6,298 nucleotides of DNA from Rhodospirillales bacterium Alpha_05 (GTDB lineage: Bacteria > Pseudomonadota > Alphaproteobacteria > Rhodospirillales > Rhodospirillaceae), in contig LUYR01000474.1 of assembly GCA_001603335.1 (NCBI GenBank), positions 1 to 6,298 of the forward strand, in the 5' to 3' direction. Below the pieces are notes generated by a model. It searched no databases, was not told the origin of the DNA, and saw nothing but the letters and a program-made list of their open reading frames with translations. Shown here piece after piece: positions 5,963-6,298 of the stretch (positions are counted from its first letter, which is position 1; the number at the start of each line of letters is the position of its first letter). A program made the position numbers and the translations under genes.

Positions 5963-6298
5963 CGCGGGACTAAGGCGGCCCCGCGCGGCGGCGTGGCGGC
6001 GGGTCGAGGGTCCGGGCGTGTTCCTGGTTGCGGTCGCGGCGCTGGTGGCGCTGCTGATCGCCTGGGCGGCGCTTGCCCAGGTGCATCGCGTCGTGCGGGT
6101 CGAAGGGCGGATCATCCCGGCGGGCCGCGCGCAGCAGATCCAGCATCTCGAGGGCGGCATCGTCGCCTCGATCCTGGTGACCGAGGGCGCGACGGTGAAA
6201 AAGGGCGACCTGCTGCTGACCATCGACGCGACCAACGCCGGTGCGGCGCTCGGCGAGGCCGGGGCCAAGCTCGCCGGGCAGCGGATCCGCGCGGTGCG
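5928..6298 (+). CDS. HlyD-type membrane-fusion protein of a type I secretion system, N-terminal 123 residues (cut by right window edge)
   Basis: The reading frame is open from the ATG at 5928 to the window edge. A short cytoplasmic N-terminus rich in Arg (about 1-28) is followed by one membrane helix at about 31-51 (VFLVAVAALVALL and onward). Then comes the start of the periplasmic adaptor: VVRVEGRIIPAGRAQQIQHL (55-74) and EGGIVASILVTEGATVKKGD (75-94), the first half of the biotinyl/lipoyl-like domain, typical of HlyD/LapC/PrsE-type proteins. The remainder, an alpha-hairpin and beta-barrel making about 430-480 residues in the family, lies beyond the window. The protein would bridge an inner-membrane ABC exporter and the TolC-like channel encoded upstream. 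GGGAAGGAG ends 7 nt before the start, and the gene overlaps the MotB-like gene by 35 bp in another frame, so the three genes are surely one operon. The ABC exporter gene is expected just downstream. Confidence 0.88.
   Translation, partial: MDGSRSVFVTPDAGLRRPRAAAWRRVEGPGVFLVAVAALVALLIAWAALAQVHRVVRVEGRIIPAGRAQQIQHLEGGIVASILVTEGATVKKGDLLLTIDATNAGAALGEAGAKLAGQRIRAV

Noticed and set aside
5096..6268. 390-codon open frame on the minus strand opposite the MotB-like and HlyD genes
   Set aside because: It shows low-complexity runs and no domain, and it covers three well-supported plus-strand genes.

Overview
The window is high-GC and densely coded, and looks like an alphaproteobacterial chromosome, probably of the Rhodospirillales group. 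That placement is inferred from the style of the encoded proteins, a full CtrA-type box (TTAA-N7-TTAA) in front of an operon, and an intergenic cluster of GC-rich triloop hairpins. No RNA gene, insertion sequence, CRISPR array or replication origin was seen.

Left part, minus strand (1-2227): three genes. The first, cut by the left edge, is the N-terminus of an exported protein that I do not recognise. The second is a 145-residue protein that resembles an isochorismatase-type cysteine hydrolase but appears to lack its catalytic residues. The third is a complete NAD- and metal-dependent glycosidase of family GH4. Between the second and third (about 756-942) lies an overall palindrome of seven short hairpins, each with a 3-nt loop, bounded by an A-run and a T-run. 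It probably terminates transcription in both directions.

Middle, plus strand (2260-3297): a ZIP-family (GufA-like) divalent metal transporter, divergent from the GH4 gene. The shared upstream region holds a small palindrome over a possible GH4 promoter. The best Shine-Dalgarno for the transporter sits before an in-frame ATA rather than a normal start codon. A hairpin and T-run follow the gene. A non-coding region of about 420 bp then leads to the CtrA-type box.

Right part, plus strand (3717 to the end): a tight operon encoding a TolC-like outer-membrane channel, a MotB/OmpA-like protein with one membrane helix and a conserved Asp, and the N-terminus of an HlyD-type membrane-fusion protein cut by the right edge. 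The first two genes overlap as ATGA and the next two overlap by 35 bp. TolC plus HlyD indicates a type I secretion system. Its inner-membrane ABC exporter and its substrate are not in the window. The MotB-like protein between them recalls SiiA of the Salmonella SPI-4 adhesin secretion system, where a MotAB-like proton channel assists a type I exporter. This operon, apparently under cell-cycle/motility regulator control, is the most interesting content of the window.
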